Shown piece after piece: positions 8,042 to 17,420 of a stretch of 64,000 nucleotides of DNA. A program made the translations under genes and the position numbers. The stretch's first letter is position 1. Each line of letters begins with the position of its first letter. The notes under the pieces are model-generated. The model saw nothing but the letters and a program-made list of their open reading frames with translations, ran no database searches and was not told the DNA's origin. The stretch comes from Rhodoblastus acidophilus (GTDB taxonomy: Bacteria; Pseudomonadota; Alphaproteobacteria; Rhizobiales; Beijerinckiaceae): positions 40,318-104,317 of the forward strand of contig NZ_JAOQNX010000020.1 in assembly GCF_025961575.1 (NCBI RefSeq), in the 5' to 3' direction.

Positions 8042-9352
8042 TCACTCCCCGCCCGGATTCTCCAAACTAAACGTCTGCGACCCCTCGTCGAAGGCAAAAA
8101 GCTCGCCGTAGCGCCCCCAGGTAATCACACCCTTCAATGTGACCTCAGCGCGCTCCTCGGACATATAATCCTCCAGCTCGCTCTGGAACCGCGTCGCCGG
8201 CGCGGTATGCGAACGGCGCTCGTCCAGCACCTGCCGGATGCGCGCGGCCAGCGGCACATAAGCCAGCACATGGTCGCCGAACTGCTTCTTGCGCGCGTCG
8301 ACTTCAGCGTCGGAAAATTTCATCCCGGCATAGGTCAGCCGAATATCGCCCTCCGCCACTTCGGCGAAGCGCAGCAATTGCAGGGTTTCCGCGACCGGAA
8401 AAAGATCGTCGATCTCCATGTTCAAACTGTCGGCGAGCGCGGGCAGGTCGGCCTTGCCATTATAGGGCGGCGCCGCGATCTCCTCCATCATGCCGGCGAG
8501 CGTGTTGGTGGAGACATGCGGCAGCGCCATGCCCAGCCCCAGGCCGGGAAACACCCCCTCGCGCTCCGGCGCGGCGCGCTTGGTCATCAGCGCGTAAATC
8601 CGGTCGACCATCTGCCGGAATTCCGGGTCGAGCCGGTTGCGCGGATGCGGAAAATCGACCTTGATCTCGGCGGCGATCCGCCCCGGATTCGACGACAGCA
8701 CGACAATGCGGTCGCACATCAAGACCGCTTCCTCGATATTGTGGGTGACCATCAAAATGCTGTTGGTCGGCATCCGCCCTTCGACCCAGAGGTCGAGCAG
8801 ATCGGTGCGCAGCGTCTCGGCGGTCAGCACGTCGAGCGCCGAAAACGGCTCGTCCATCAGCAGAATATTCGGCTCGACCACCAGACCGCGCGCAAACCCG
8901 ACGCGCTGCCGCATCCCGCCGGAAAGCTCCTTCGGAAAGGCGGATTCAAACCCGTCGAGGCCGATCGTGTCGATGGCGGCCAGCGCCCGGCGCCGCGCCT
9001 GCTCGGCGGGCACCCCCTTGGTGCGCAGCCCGATCTCCACATTGTCGAGCACCGACAGCCAGGGGAACAAAGCAAAGGACTGGAACACCATGGCCACGCC
9101 CTGCACCGGACCATGCACGGGCGCGCCGAGATAGGAGACGTCCCCCTTCGACGGCGTCACCAGCCCGGCGACAATGCGCAGCAGCGTGGACTTGCCGCAG
9201 CCGGAGCGGCCGAGCAGGCCGACGATCTCGCCGGATTGCAGCGTCAGCGAGACATTGTCGAGCACCAGCGAATCGCGCTCGCCCGACCCCTTGGTGAACG
9301 TCTGGCTGACATTTTTGAGAACGAGCAGGGCGCCTTCGGGACGGTCGAGCAT
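8042..9352 (-). CDS. NitT/TauT-type ABC transporter ATP-binding protein with C-terminal AAA-associated domain
   Basis: The 436-residue ATPase powers import through the adjacent membrane protein. Walker A is GRSGCGKST (about residues 48-56), the signature is LSGGMRQR (about 147), and Walker B is [12 protein letters not shown] (about 166-177). After the 250-residue nucleotide-binding domain there is a 170-residue extension ([22 protein letters not shown] and following) like the AAA-associated C-terminal domain found on some nitrate/sulfonate/taurine-type ATPases. The ATG follows GAGG. Its gene starts 10 bases after the permease stop, so the two form an operon. No substrate-binding protein is nearby, so the substrate is unknown. 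Confidence 0.9.
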   Translation of the reverse strand: MLDRPEGALLVLKNVSQTFTKGSGERDSLVLDNVSLTLQSGEIVGLLGRSGCGKSTLLRIVAGLVTPSKGDVSYLGAPVHGPVQGVAMVFQSFALFPWLSVLDNVEIGLRTKGVPAEQARRRALAAIDTIGLDGFESAFPKELSGGMRQRVGFARGLVVEPNILLMDEPFSALDVLTAETLRTDLLDLWVEGRMPTNSILMVTHNIEEAVLMCDRIVVLSSNPGRIAAEIKVDFPHPRNRLDPEFRQMVDRIYALMTKRAAPEREGVFPGLGLGMALPHVSTNTLAGMMEEIAAPPYNGKADLPALADSLNMEIDDLFPVAETLQLLRFAEVAEGDIRLTYAGMKFSDAEVDARKKQFGDHVLAYVPLAARIRQVLDERRSHTAPATRFQSELEDYMSEERAEVTLKGVITWGRYGELFAFDEGSQTFSLENPGGE

Positions 9353-9362
9353 GCGAACCTCA

Positions 9363-11123
9363 TCAATTCAGGCGAAGCCTGCGTTCGCCCCAGGCGAACA
9401 GCGGCCGCCACAGCAGGCGGTTGAACAGGATGACGAAAATCGACATGACGGCGACGCCGAGCACGATTTTGGGATAATCGCCGGCTTCGGTGGCCTGGGC
9501 GATATAGGCGCCGATTCCATGCGCCGCGACCTTGTCGTCGCCCCATTTCACATATTCGGCGACAATGGCCGCGTTCCACGACCCACCCGAAGCCGTCAGC
9601 GCCCCCGTGACATAATAGGGGAACACGCCGGGCAGAATGACATCCTTCCACCAGATTCGCCCCTTGATGCCGTAATTCACCACGGCCTCGCGCAAATCAT
9701 TGGGAAAGGCCATCGCCCCGCCGATGACGTTGAACACGATGTACCATTGCGTCCCGAAAATGATCAGGCCGGAGAGCCAGATGTCCGGGTTGAGCGAGAA
9801 CTGCACCACCAGCACGACGGCGATGGGAAACACCACGTTCGCCGGAAACGCCGCCAGAAACTGCGCCAGCGGCTGAATCTTTTCCGCAAGCCGCGGCCTC
9901 AGGCCGATGTAAATGGCGACAGGAACCCAGAACAGGCTGGCGAGCACGATCAGCAGGAAAACCCGGATCATCGTGTAAGTGGTGAAGACCACGGTCTCCC
10001 TAAGGTCGGCGGCCGTCAGCTTTTGCGAAACGAAGGCATAGACCTGGTCGAGGCAATAGGCGACCATTGCGCCGATCAGCACGAACCAGACGAGGTCGAA
10101 GGCGCGCGAAAGCGCCAGCCGCGACCGCAACACCCGCTTGGTCACGCGATGCGGCTCGCCGCCGAATCCGGGAAAGGCGAAGTCCAGCCGCAGCAAGGCG
10201 ATGCTCGACAGAATGCGCGCCGGAATGGCGATCAGGCCGCGCAAAAACCGGGTGCGCAGAAAAATCTGCCGAACCCAGCTCTCCTCCTGCACCTGCCCCG
10301 CCGACAATTCGACCCGGAATTTCGCGGCAAAGGCGACGATCGGCCGGAACAGCAGCTGGTCGTAAGCGAGAATCACCACGATCACGGCGACCACGGCGGC
10401 GAACACCGCGTCGATGCGCTTGGCGTCAATGGCGAGCGCCAGATAGGAGCCGATGCCCGGCAGCTTGATCGTGGTGTCGCCCACCGAAATGGCTTCGGAG
10501 GCGACGACGAAGAACCAGCCGCCCGACATGGACATCATCATGTTCCAGATCAGCGCCGGCATGGCGAAGGGGGCCTCGAGCTGCCAGAATTTCTGCCAGG
10601 GCGAGAAATGATAGCCAACCGCCACTTCCTCGAGATCGCGCGGCACGGTGCGCAGCGACTGGTAGAAGGAAAACGCCATATTCCAGGCCTGGCTGGTGAA
10701 AATGGCGAAAATCGCGGCCAGCTCCGCCCCGAGCGTCGAGCCGGGGAACAGGCCGAGGAAGAAGGTGACGGTGAACGACAGGAAGCCGAGGATCGGCACG
10801 GACTGCAGCACGTCGAGCAGCGGAATCAGCACCATTTCGGCGCGGCGGCTTTTCGCCGCGATGGTCGCGTAAACAAAAGTGAACAGCAGCGAGGCGGCCA
10901 TGGCCGCCGACATGCGCAAAGTGGTGCGCAGCGCATAATAGGGCAGGTTGCTGTAATCGAGCGACAGGTCGGCGGTGACGGGCGCGGTGAGCGGCGCGGT
11001 CATGCCCAGCGAGCCCTTCGCCACCGCGACGAACACGGCGATCACCAAAGCCAGCGAGACGAGGTCCCATTGATTGGGCAGGGCGCGGCGCCCCAGCGAG
11101 GCGAACGCGACGAAGCGTGACAT
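9363..11123 (-). CDS. Double-length ABC transporter permease, NitT/TauT type
   Basis: This 586-residue inner-membrane protein contains two binding-protein-dependent permease domains in one chain. Each half has the EAA-loop pattern: first half [27 protein letters not shown], second half [27 protein letters not shown] (shown here only as landmarks near residues 175 and 495). Two blocks of about six hydrophobic segments flank a charged linker near residues 280-340. The start is the ATG at 11123, preceded by GGAG; a longer open frame to 11180 lacks protein character. It forms a two-gene operon with the ATPase downstream. The fused permease would pair with an ATPase dimer. Confidence 0.9.
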   Translation of the reverse strand: MSRFVAFASLGRRALPNQWDLVSLALVIAVFVAVAKGSLGMTAPLTAPVTADLSLDYSNLPYYALRTTLRMSAAMAASLLFTFVYATIAAKSRRAEMVLIPLLDVLQSVPILGFLSFTVTFFLGLFPGSTLGAELAAIFAIFTSQAWNMAFSFYQSLRTVPRDLEEVAVGYHFSPWQKFWQLEAPFAMPALIWNMMMSMSGGWFFVVASEAISVGDTTIKLPGIGSYLALAIDAKRIDAVFAAVVAVIVVILAYDQLLFRPIVAFAAKFRVELSAGQVQEESWVRQIFLRTRFLRGLIAIPARILSSIALLRLDFAFPGFGGEPHRVTKRVLRSRLALSRAFDLVWFVLIGAMVAYCLDQVYAFVSQKLTAADLRETVVFTTYTMIRVFLLIVLASLFWVPVAIYIGLRPRLAEKIQPLAQFLAAFPANVVFPIAVVLVVQFSLNPDIWLSGLIIFGTQWYIVFNVIGGAMAFPNDLREAVVNYGIKGRIWWKDVILPGVFPYYVTGALTASGGSWNAAIVAEYVKWGDDKVAAHGIGAYIAQATEAGDYPKIVLGVAVMSIFVILFNRLLWRPLFAWGERRLRLN

Positions 11124-11255
11124 CGAGATCGCTCCACCGGGCTGAAAATGAACGAAGGCGTGACGGCGACAGCCGCACACCTTCGTTGCAGGACGATGAC
11201 TACAGAATTAAGACGGCGCCCCTCAACCGAAGATGAACGCCTTGCGCCAGAACGC

Positions 11256-14200
11256 TTATTTCTGGCCCTTGGCTTCCAGCTCCGCCTTGAGCGCCGCCAG
11301 TTTGGCGAAGGGCGAATCCGGATCGGCCTTCTTTTCGCGCGGCGGGCGTTTTTCGGCTTGCTGCGGACGGTCGCCGGGTTTTGAATCCTCGCGACGCTTG
11401 CCGTCGAACTTGCCCTCGAACCGGCGCTTGCCCTCGAAGCGCGGCTTGCCGCCTTCGGGACGATCTCGGCGCGGCGCGCCTTCGCCCTGCGCCGGAGCTT
11501 CGGTCCCTTCCGCGCGCCTGCCCTGACCACCATGACGCGGACCGCCGCCATGGCGACGCTGCTGCTCGCCGCCGGGACGGCGGCCATGGTGGTGCTGGCG
11601 ATGCGGCTTCCAAACCTCGATCAGAACGGGCTCGGCGGGTTCTTCGACGACGGCTTCGGCCTCGTGCGGAGCCTCGGCGGCGGCTTCCACAGCCGGCTCC
11701 TCGGCCGCAGCCTCCTCGACCGGAGCCGGTTCGGCGGGCGCCTCGACCGGCGCTTCCGCCTCAACCGTCGCCTCGGCCGCAGGCGCCTCGGCTTCCGTGG
11801 TCTCAGCCGGCGCTTCTTCCGTGACGGCTTCCGTCGTTTCGGTCGTTTCGGTCGCTTCCGCCGCGGCGGCCTTCACCGGCTCGGTGCTGGCTTTGGGCAG
11901 CAGCGCGACGGTGATCGCCGGACCCGGACGCTGTTCGCTGGCATAGCCGAGCGACTTCAAAATCCCCGCAAAAGCCTCGCCGGAGCAGCCGGCGAGCGAG
12001 GTCATGGCGACGGTGACGACAAATCCGTCGCCATCGGCGGCGCCGGCCGGCGGCTCGCCGGGGGTGACGCCGGGGCGATAGGCGATGGCCGGACGGATCA
12101 GATCGGCGAGCCGCTCCAAAATATCGACGCGCACGGCGCGCTCGCCGCACACACGAAAACCGGCGGCGCGATAGAGGCCGCGATTGATCTGCTGATCGGC
12201 GGCGAAGGAGGTGCGGCCGGAGGAGGCGAGATGCGCGACCTCGTCAATGCCCTTCACGGTCTCCAGCCCGCCATGCTGCAAAGCCCAGAGCTGCGCCGCC
12301 AGCGCGCGCGGCGCCGGCTTCAGCAGCGCCGGCAGATACAGATGATAGGCGCCAAAGCGGACGCCGAATTTGCGCAAGGAGGCGCGCGCCTCCTGCGAAA
12401 TGCTCTTCATTTCCTCGGCGACGCGCGAACGCTCGAGCACGCCGAGCGCCTCGCCGATCTGGAAGGCGATGCCGCGCGCCACGCCCTCGAGCCCGTCGCC
12501 GATTTCGAGATCTTCCAGCGGACCCAGCAGTTTCTTCACATGCTGCGCCAGCCAGAGGTCGAGCCGCGCCTGCACCTGCTCCAGCTGCGCCCCGCTCAAA
12601 AGCTCGTCGGCGATCAGTTTCACGCGGGGTTTCAGCAGATGGTCGCCGGTGGTGATGCGGCCCACGGGTTCGCCGAGCCAGCGGATCAGCCCGTCATTGG
12701 CGAGCACGAAGGCGTCGTCGACGGCCTCATGCACGCGGCGCGCGCGCGCCTCGATCTCGGTGGACAGGGCTTTTTGCGCGGCGGCGTTCAAGGTTTTCGC
12801 CTGGTCGCCTCCGGCCGAAGGGTCTGGCGTGAAACAGAATCCCAATAGGGAGCCGACATGGTGCCCCTCGACCATGACCTGACCCGTCGCGGTGATTTCG
12901 GCTTCCAACATGGCGTTCTCTCTCAGGCGGCGCATCAGGACGCTGGCGCGCCGATCGACAAATCTTTGGGTCAGGCGCGCATGAAGGGCGTCGGACAGAT
13001 TGTCCTCTACCTGACGAGCGACGCCCTGCCAATGCTCTGGATCGTTCAGCCAATCATTTCGATTGGCGATGAAGGCGCAGGTGCGGACAATGCTGATCCG
13101 CGCGGACAGCGCGTCAATGTCGCCGTCGACCCGGTCGGCGGAGGCGATTTGCCTGGAAATCCAGTCGTCTGGAATGCGCCCGGCGCGCACGACATAGCCG
13201 AAAACACTGAGACACAGGTCGGCGTGGGCCGCCGGAGAGGTTTTTCGATAATCGGGAATCTGGCAGACGTCCCAAAGCCGTTCGATGTCGGCGCGCGTCT
13301 TGGCGTGGCGACGAACTGTCGCATCCCGCATCGCCGCTTCCAGCGCCAATTGATCGTCCGCCATGGGCGCGCGGGTCAGCCCAGGCTGGTCCGGCAGCAG
13401 GTCGAGCGAGGCCGACAGGCTTTCCAGCGACGAGAAGTCCAGATTGGCATTGCGCCATTGCAAGAGTGTGACGGGATCGAAGGCATGGGCCTCGATCATC
13501 CCCGCCAACTCCTCGTCGAGCGGCGGGCAGCGCCCGGTCGAGCCAAAAGTGCCGTCGCGTGTGTGGCGCCCGGCGCGCCCGGCGATCTGGCCGAATTCGG
13601 CGGGATTGAGCCGGCGGAACTGATAGCCGTCGAATTTGCGGTCGGAAGCGAAGGCGACGTGATCGACGTCGAGATTCAACCCCATGCCGATCGCGTCGGT
13701 GGCGACGATATAGTCGACCTCGCCATTCTGATAGAGGTCGATCTGGGCGTTGCGGGTGCGCGGGCTCAGCGCGCCCAACACCACGGCGGCGCCGCCCTTG
13801 GTGCGCCGCAGCCATTCGGCGATGGCGTAAACATCTTCAGCTCGAAAAGTGACGATGGCGCTACGCCGCGGCAGCCGCGCGATTTTCCGATCGCCGGCGA
13901 ACAGGAGCTGGGAAAAGCGCGGACGCGACTGGACGCCGATCCCCGGCAAAAGCTGCTCCAGCACCGGCTGCATGGTCCCGGCGCCGATGAGAAGGGTCTC
14001 CTCCGTCCCGCGCCGGTTCAGGATGCGATCCGTAAACACATGGCCGCGATCGAAGGAGGCGGCGAGCTGGATTTCGTCGATGGCGACGAACGGGAGTTTG
14101 AGGTCGCGCGGCATGGCCTCGACGGTCGAGACCCAGTAGCGGGGATGGCGCGGCTTGATCTTTTCCTCGCCGGTGACCAGCGCCACGGCCTCGACCCCCG

Positions 14201-14360
14201 CCTTGGCGACCACGCGGTTGTAAACCTCGCGGGCGAGCAGGCGCAGCGGCAGGCCGATCATGCCGGCCTTGTGGCTCAGCATGCGCTCGATGGCGAAATG
14301 GGTCTTGCCGGTATTGGTCGGGCCAAGAATCGCCGAAACCACGGCGGGAGCGTTTTTCAA
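11256..14360 (-). CDS. SUV3-like ATP-dependent RNA/DNA helicase with long acidic and basic tail
   Basis: The 1034-residue product belongs to the SUV3/MgpS-like superfamily 2 helicases. Walker A is GPTNTGKTH (residues 13-21), the DExH-type box is DEIQ (about 110), and the helicase C motifs YIVATDAIGMGLNLD and QIAGRAGRHTRDG are present. The middle is a long family-specific region. The tail from about residue 860 is an Ala-Glu-Pro-Val repeat (EAPAE, VEAEAP units), then a His/Arg/Gly-rich basic stretch (RRHGGGPRHGGQGRR), suggesting nucleic-acid contact. The TTG at 14360 is 8 bases from GGAGG; the open frame extends to an ATG at 14558, but that added stretch looks non-coding. RNA turnover is the likely role. 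Confidence 0.85.
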   Translation of the reverse strand: MKNAPAVVSAILGPTNTGKTHFAIERMLSHKAGMIGLPLRLLAREVYNRVVAKAGVEAVALVTGEEKIKPRHPRYWVSTVEAMPRDLKLPFVAIDEIQLAASFDRGHVFTDRILNRRGTEETLLIGAGTMQPVLEQLLPGIGVQSRPRFSQLLFAGDRKIARLPRRSAIVTFRAEDVYAIAEWLRRTKGGAAVVLGALSPRTRNAQIDLYQNGEVDYIVATDAIGMGLNLDVDHVAFASDRKFDGYQFRRLNPAEFGQIAGRAGRHTRDGTFGSTGRCPPLDEELAGMIEAHAFDPVTLLQWRNANLDFSSLESLSASLDLLPDQPGLTRAPMADDQLALEAAMRDATVRRHAKTRADIERLWDVCQIPDYRKTSPAAHADLCLSVFGYVVRAGRIPDDWISRQIASADRVDGDIDALSARISIVRTCAFIANRNDWLNDPEHWQGVARQVEDNLSDALHARLTQRFVDRRASVLMRRLRENAMLEAEITATGQVMVEGHHVGSLLGFCFTPDPSAGGDQAKTLNAAAQKALSTEIEARARRVHEAVDDAFVLANDGLIRWLGEPVGRITTGDHLLKPRVKLIADELLSGAQLEQVQARLDLWLAQHVKKLLGPLEDLEIGDGLEGVARGIAFQIGEALGVLERSRVAEEMKSISQEARASLRKFGVRFGAYHLYLPALLKPAPRALAAQLWALQHGGLETVKGIDEVAHLASSGRTSFAADQQINRGLYRAAGFRVCGERAVRVDILERLADLIRPAIAYRPGVTPGEPPAGAADGDGFVVTVAMTSLAGCSGEAFAGILKSLGYASEQRPGPAITVALLPKASTEPVKAAAAEATETTETTEAVTEEAPAETTEAEAPAAEATVEAEAPVEAPAEPAPVEEAAAEEPAVEAAAEAPHEAEAVVEEPAEPVLIEVWKPHRQHHHGRRPGGEQQRRHGGGPRHGGQGRRAEGTEAPAQGEGAPRRDRPEGGKPRFEGKRRFEGKFDGKRREDSKPGDRPQQAEKRPPREKKADPDSPFAKLAALKAELEAKGQK

Positions 14361-14621
14361 CGGCAAACCTCCGCCCGCCGGGCGTCCAACGCGGAACGAG
14401 GAAGACGGCGCGAACGCAACGCGCGGCGCCCTGAAGCAAGCCACAAAGCCATTGCCCTCTGGATGGACCGAAGCCGCGCCGAATGCAAGCGCGAGAACAG
14501 CGCGCCGCCGGGCGCGCGCAATCGCCTGAAAAGCCGGGATTTCCGCGGACTGCGACAATTTGCGCCAGTTTGGAAACGGCGCGGCTTGCGATGGATCAAT
14601 CCCCCGCCGGCGCCCCGCCCC

Positions 14622-14627
14622 TATAAA
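14622..14627 (+). promoter_or_regulatory. -10-like element of the small RNA
   Basis: TATAAA lies about 12 bases before the conserved part of the MmgR-like RNA, in an otherwise GC-rich run. No good -35 box is obvious. A start near 14634 would give an RNA of about 84 bases. Confidence 0.4.
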
Positions 14628-14633
14628 CGTTTT

Positions 14634-14717
14634 CGTGACTTCACGTCGCAGATGCCCACTTTCATGGGCGTTTCCTCCCTGACTTGGACCGCTCCGCCCG
14701 GGCGGTCCCTTTTCTTT
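14634..14717 (+). ncRNA. mmgR: Probable MmgR/suhB-family small RNA
   Basis: The stretch has three parts: a hairpin GCCCA-CTTTCA-TGGGC (14654-14669), a single-stranded GTTTCCTCCCTGACTT containing an anti-Shine-Dalgarno-like CCTCCC, and a terminator hairpin GGACCGC...GCGGTCC followed by CTTTTCTTTTC. From memory, the alphaproteobacterial suhB motif, now called MmgR, shows the same GGGCGTTTCCTCCC core and the same length of about 77-80 bases. In Sinorhizobium it regulates carbon storage. The family call is by recall of that motif. The structure itself is visible and independent of it. Confidence 0.6.
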
Positions 14718-15057
14718 TCAGGGCCTTTTTTCGCCACCACCCTCTGGTTGAACTTTTAGCGAACGAATCGCGGTCGAATCGATGACCCTGCGGGAGTCGT
14801 GGTTTGTTCACCCAATATGTTGTGAGTTTCGGCGGCCTCAACCCCAGATCATGAATCAACCCGCCCAAGGCGCCCAAGCCGGCGCACCCACCGAACGGAC
14901 TCCGAAAGCGTCTTTTGTCAACGGCTTAGGCAAGGTGTTGCGCGCGACTTCCTTCTCCCCTTGCGGGAGAAGGTGGATCGGCGCGAAGCGCCGAGACGGA
15001 TGAGGGGTTCGTCCCGACCAAGCGCTCGATTCGCAACGCCGCCAAGAGGCGCAGCAC
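14718..15057. other. Intergenic stretch after the small RNA
   Basis: I see no gene on either strand. The only structured element is the family B repeat at 14950-15016. The rest is plain sequence separating the small RNA from the 3' end of the DUF3108 gene. Confidence 0.55.
14950..15016. repeat. Dispersed palindromic repeat, family B
   Basis: CTTCTCCCCTTGCGGGAGAAG opens the unit; the inner arm here is diverged (GGATCGGCGCGAAGCGCCGAGA), and GGATGAGGGGTTCGTCCC closes it. Confidence 0.8.
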
Positions 15058-15858
15058 TCACGGCGTCGCGCGCAATTCCGCGGCCTCGACCACGATCCGG
15101 CCGACCTGGGTCATCAGCGACACGCGATAGGGAATCACCACATGGGTGCGGCCGACCGGGGCCAGCCAGACTTCCATGTCGCGGTTCTGCGCCATGAACT
15201 GCGTTCCCCGGGCGGTGGTCTTGTGTCCGGCGATCGGCGTGTAGCGCGCGGCGCAGACGGTGACCGGCCCGCTATAGCCTTTTTCGTGGACCTCGCGCGT
15301 CTCGACATAGGAGAGCGACACGTCGAAGCGCGTATAGCCGTCAAAGACGGGCACATGCGCCCGGCAGGCGCTGGGGCCGACCGGATTGGCGTTGGGCGGA
15401 ACCGGCAGCAGGAAAGCGGAGAGCGGATCGAGGATGTCGCGCCGGTGCGCATCGGTCAGCGGCACGTGGTCGGGGCTCTTGTCCTCTTCCCAGAACGGCG
15501 AATATTGCACCTGCCGCACCGTCCCGGAGGCGAGCGCCATGCGCAAAGTGCGGGTCTCGCTGGAATTGGAGGCGGTGGTCGCATAGGTCAGCGGCGCCGG
15601 CGCGCCGCCCTGCACCGCGCCGGTCGAGGCCAGCGCCATGCGCAGATTGGAGATCAGGCTGGCGACGCCGGTGAGCTTCACATTGAGGTCGACGCGATAA
15701 TGCTTGTCGTCGATGGTGCTCGAGGCGTCCGCGGCGCCGATGGGCAGGCCGATCAGCGAGACGCGATAATGGGCATGCACATTTTCCGCCTGGGCGACGC
15801 TGGCGATCAGGCCCAGCGAGAGCCCGAACAGGAGCGGCTTGGGGGAGGCGATGGGCAT
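15058..15858 (-). CDS. DUF3108 family secreted protein
   Basis: The 266-residue product begins with a signal peptide (hydrophobic residues 8-22, cleavage after VAQA near 23) and then reads as a DUF3108 protein: HYRVSLIGLPIGAADAS at the N-terminus, repeated beta-rich segments, a DPLSAFLLPV segment in the middle and EVWLAPVGRTHVVIPYRVSL near the end. DUF3108 proteins are periplasmic, and no enzymatic activity is established for them as far as I know. Two cysteines (SACRAHV and VCAARY) may form a disulfide. It is a single gene with the tRNA-Pro locus behind it. Confidence 0.8.
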   Translation of the reverse strand: MPIASPKPLLFGLSLGLIASVAQAENVHAHYRVSLIGLPIGAADASSTIDDKHYRVDLNVKLTGVASLISNLRMALASTGAVQGGAPAPLTYATTASNSSETRTLRMALASGTVRQVQYSPFWEEDKSPDHVPLTDAHRRDILDPLSAFLLPVPPNANPVGPSACRAHVPVFDGYTRFDVSLSYVETREVHEKGYSGPVTVCAARYTPIAGHKTTARGTQFMAQNRDMEVWLAPVGRTHVVIPYRVSLMTQVGRIVVEAAELRATP

Positions 15859-15979
15859 GCGAGGCGGGTCCTGGGCGGCGGAACTGAGCTGATTCGTGCG
15901 GAATGTTAGTTAACATAATGGCGCAGCCGTGACGTTTGAAAAAACTTGAGCCTTTGCGTGAGGAAAGCTGTTTCCCCTC

Positions 15980-16007
15980 TTGCCCGCTTCGCGACTCATG
16001 GCTATAA
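15980..16007 (+). promoter_or_regulatory. Promoter of the tRNA-Pro gene
   Basis: TTGCCC (15980-15985) and CTATAA (16002-16007) are separated by 16 bases and lie about 45 bases before the mature tRNA. This matches the usual alphaproteobacterial stable-RNA promoter pattern. Confidence 0.55.
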
Positions 16008-16049
16008 GGCGGGCCTCCAGGGCGTGACGGCCAAGGCCGTTGCAAATGT

Positions 16050-16126
16050 CGGAGTGTAGCGCAGCCTGGTAGCGCACCTCGTTCGGGACGAGGGGGTCGG
16101 AGGTTCGAATCCTCTCACTCCGACCA
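16050..16126 (+). tRNA. tRNA-Pro (anticodon CGG)
   Basis: The 77-base gene folds as a full cloverleaf. The acceptor stem is CGGAGTG with CACTCCG, the anticodon stem is CCTCG/CGAGG around the loop TTCGGGA (anticodon CGG), the T arm is GGAGG-TTCGAAT-CCTCT, the discriminator is A, and CCA is encoded. It lies 77 bases before the end of an integrase remnant on the other strand, which fits use of this tRNA as an insertion site in the past. Confidence 0.96.
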
Positions 16127-16151
16127 TTTTTTCTTGAAAATCCAAAGGTTT

Positions 16152-16178
16152 GAAAAAGTCGCCTGCGGGCGGCTTTTT
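16152..16178 (+). terminator. Rho-independent terminator of tRNA-Pro
   Basis: AGTCGCC and GGCGGCT pair around a TGCG loop, with A residues before and a run of five T residues after. Confidence 0.75.
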
Positions 16179-16203
16179 GCTTTCGGAATGAAACTCCGCT
16201 CAA

Positions 16204-16350
16204 TCATTCCGCCGCGACCTTGAGCTTCGGCTGCTTGGCTCGAGCCTTGCGAATACCGGACATGTCATCCGGGGGATGATGCGCATGGACCCTCTCGAAA
16301 GTCTCCATGGTCAAGCCCGCGAACTTGCAGCGATGGCGAAAATTGCAGTC
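16204..16350 (-). pseudogene. C-terminal remnant of a tyrosine recombinase (integrase)
   Basis: The frame reads RCKFAGLTMETFERVHAHH, then PPDDMSGIRKAR, ending in a stop at 16204-16206. This is the final box of tyrosine site-specific recombinases, where a conserved x-G-M-T/S-x-x-x-x-E-R-V-Y-x-H-H pattern carries the nucleophile; here the tyrosine position is His (RVHAHH). Nothing upstream of about 16350 continues the protein, so only the tail is left. It sits next to tRNA-Pro, a common target for such elements. A genuine short gene from the ATG at 16308 (34 codons) is unlikely. Confidence 0.6.
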
Positions 16351-16419
16351 GTGAAAACTTGAAACGAGCCGACAGGATCGCGGTTTGCCGGCTCGTTCAC
16401 GTCGTCCAGCCTGGATCCT

Positions 16420-17340
16420 TTAGCGGGCGGGGCAGAGATGCGCCGTGAACCAGGCAAGCGCCTCGGACGAGGCGGCTTCGAACTGGTCCACATATGGAGC
16501 GAAATGTCCGCCCGAGATCATCCGCAAGCGTTTCGGTTCAGTCGCTCGGTTGTACGCGGCCAGGGCCAAGTCCGTAGGGGTAACGTCATCCTTGTCGGCC
16601 ACGATCATCAGCAGGGGTGTCGGTCCGATTCTATCGATAACCATTCCGGGTTCGTACTCGCTGGCAAGCTCCAATGAGCGGACGGTCACAGCATTGCGCC
16701 AAGTCGGGGCGACCACGGCGGCAGAGGTCCAGAACGAGACTGCGTCGGGGCCGTTGTAGATGCCCGGGGCCGCCTCCGTTGGTATGACGTGACGCATTTC
16801 AGGTTTTTCTCCCGCCAAGCGCGCGGCGCGATCCCGGGCGAAATCCGCGCGGACAGAGGCGACGGCGCCGGGCGGGACGCGGCGCAGGAAAGTCTGCAAT
16901 CCGCTGATGGTCGGCACTTGAGCAACGACGCATTTTACACGCCGGTCTTGTCCGCCCAGCAAGATGACGTGGCCCCCGCTGTAGCTCGTTCCCCACAGGC
17001 CGATGCCTTCCGAATTTATTTCTGGCTGCATACGAAGCCAGGTCACGGCTTCGCGCATGTCGGCGACCTGCTGCAAGGGATCGATCTCGCCTCGGATATC
17101 GCCGCCGCTGTGTCCGAAATTCCGATGGTCATAGAGCAGCACGGCAAAGCCGGCTTGCGCGAACCTCTCGGCAAAACGGTCAATATAAAGGTCTTTGACG
17201 CATGAAAACCCATGCGTCATCACGATTGCCGGGCTGCGCTTGGGTTCAGCGGCGGATAAGCTTGGTTTATACAGCCAGCCGGCCAAGGTCACGCCGTTGA
17301 CGGTAAAGGTGATATCATCACGGGTATATTTCTCTGCCAT
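16420..17340 (-). CDS. Alpha/beta hydrolase, dienelactone-hydrolase/S15-like
   Basis: The 306-residue cytoplasmic hydrolase has the oxyanion-loop motif MTHGFSCVKD (about residues 41-50), the nucleophile elbow GTSYSGG with Ser119, a charge-relay aspartate in ADKDDVTP near residue 250 and the histidine in GGHFAPY near 282. The N-terminal strand pattern FTVNGVTLAGWLYKP is typical of hydrolases acting on small esters or peptides. The substrate is unknown. The gene follows the AraC regulator in the same direction with an 80-base gap, and its local G+C (33 of 60 bases from 16621) is below that of the core genes. Together with the integrase tail, this suggests acquisition. Confidence 0.85.
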   Translation of the reverse strand: MAEKYTRDDITFTVNGVTLAGWLYKPSLSAAEPKRSPAIVMTHGFSCVKDLYIDRFAERFAQAGFAVLLYDHRNFGHSGGDIRGEIDPLQQVADMREAVTWLRMQPEINSEGIGLWGTSYSGGHVILLGGQDRRVKCVVAQVPTISGLQTFLRRVPPGAVASVRADFARDRAARLAGEKPEMRHVIPTEAAPGIYNGPDAVSFWTSAAVVAPTWRNAVTVRSLELASEYEPGMVIDRIGPTPLLMIVADKDDVTPTDLALAAYNRATEPKRLRMISGGHFAPYVDQFEAASSEALAWFTAHLCPAR

Positions 17341-17420
17341 GACCGCGCTCCATTCAGCGACACGAATGCAACGACGATAAAGCCGGAAATCCGCGTCTGC
17401 GCCGTCAGGCAGGACAATGT

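Noticed and set aside
9174..11120. Plus-strand open frame of 648 codons opposite the ABC transporter
   Set aside because: Highly charged repetitive product with no domain; the permease and ATPase are certain.
14651..14759. Short open frame MPTFMGVSS... overlapping the small RNA
   Set aside because: No ribosome-binding site, runs through the terminator hairpin, and the RNA structure explains the sequence better.
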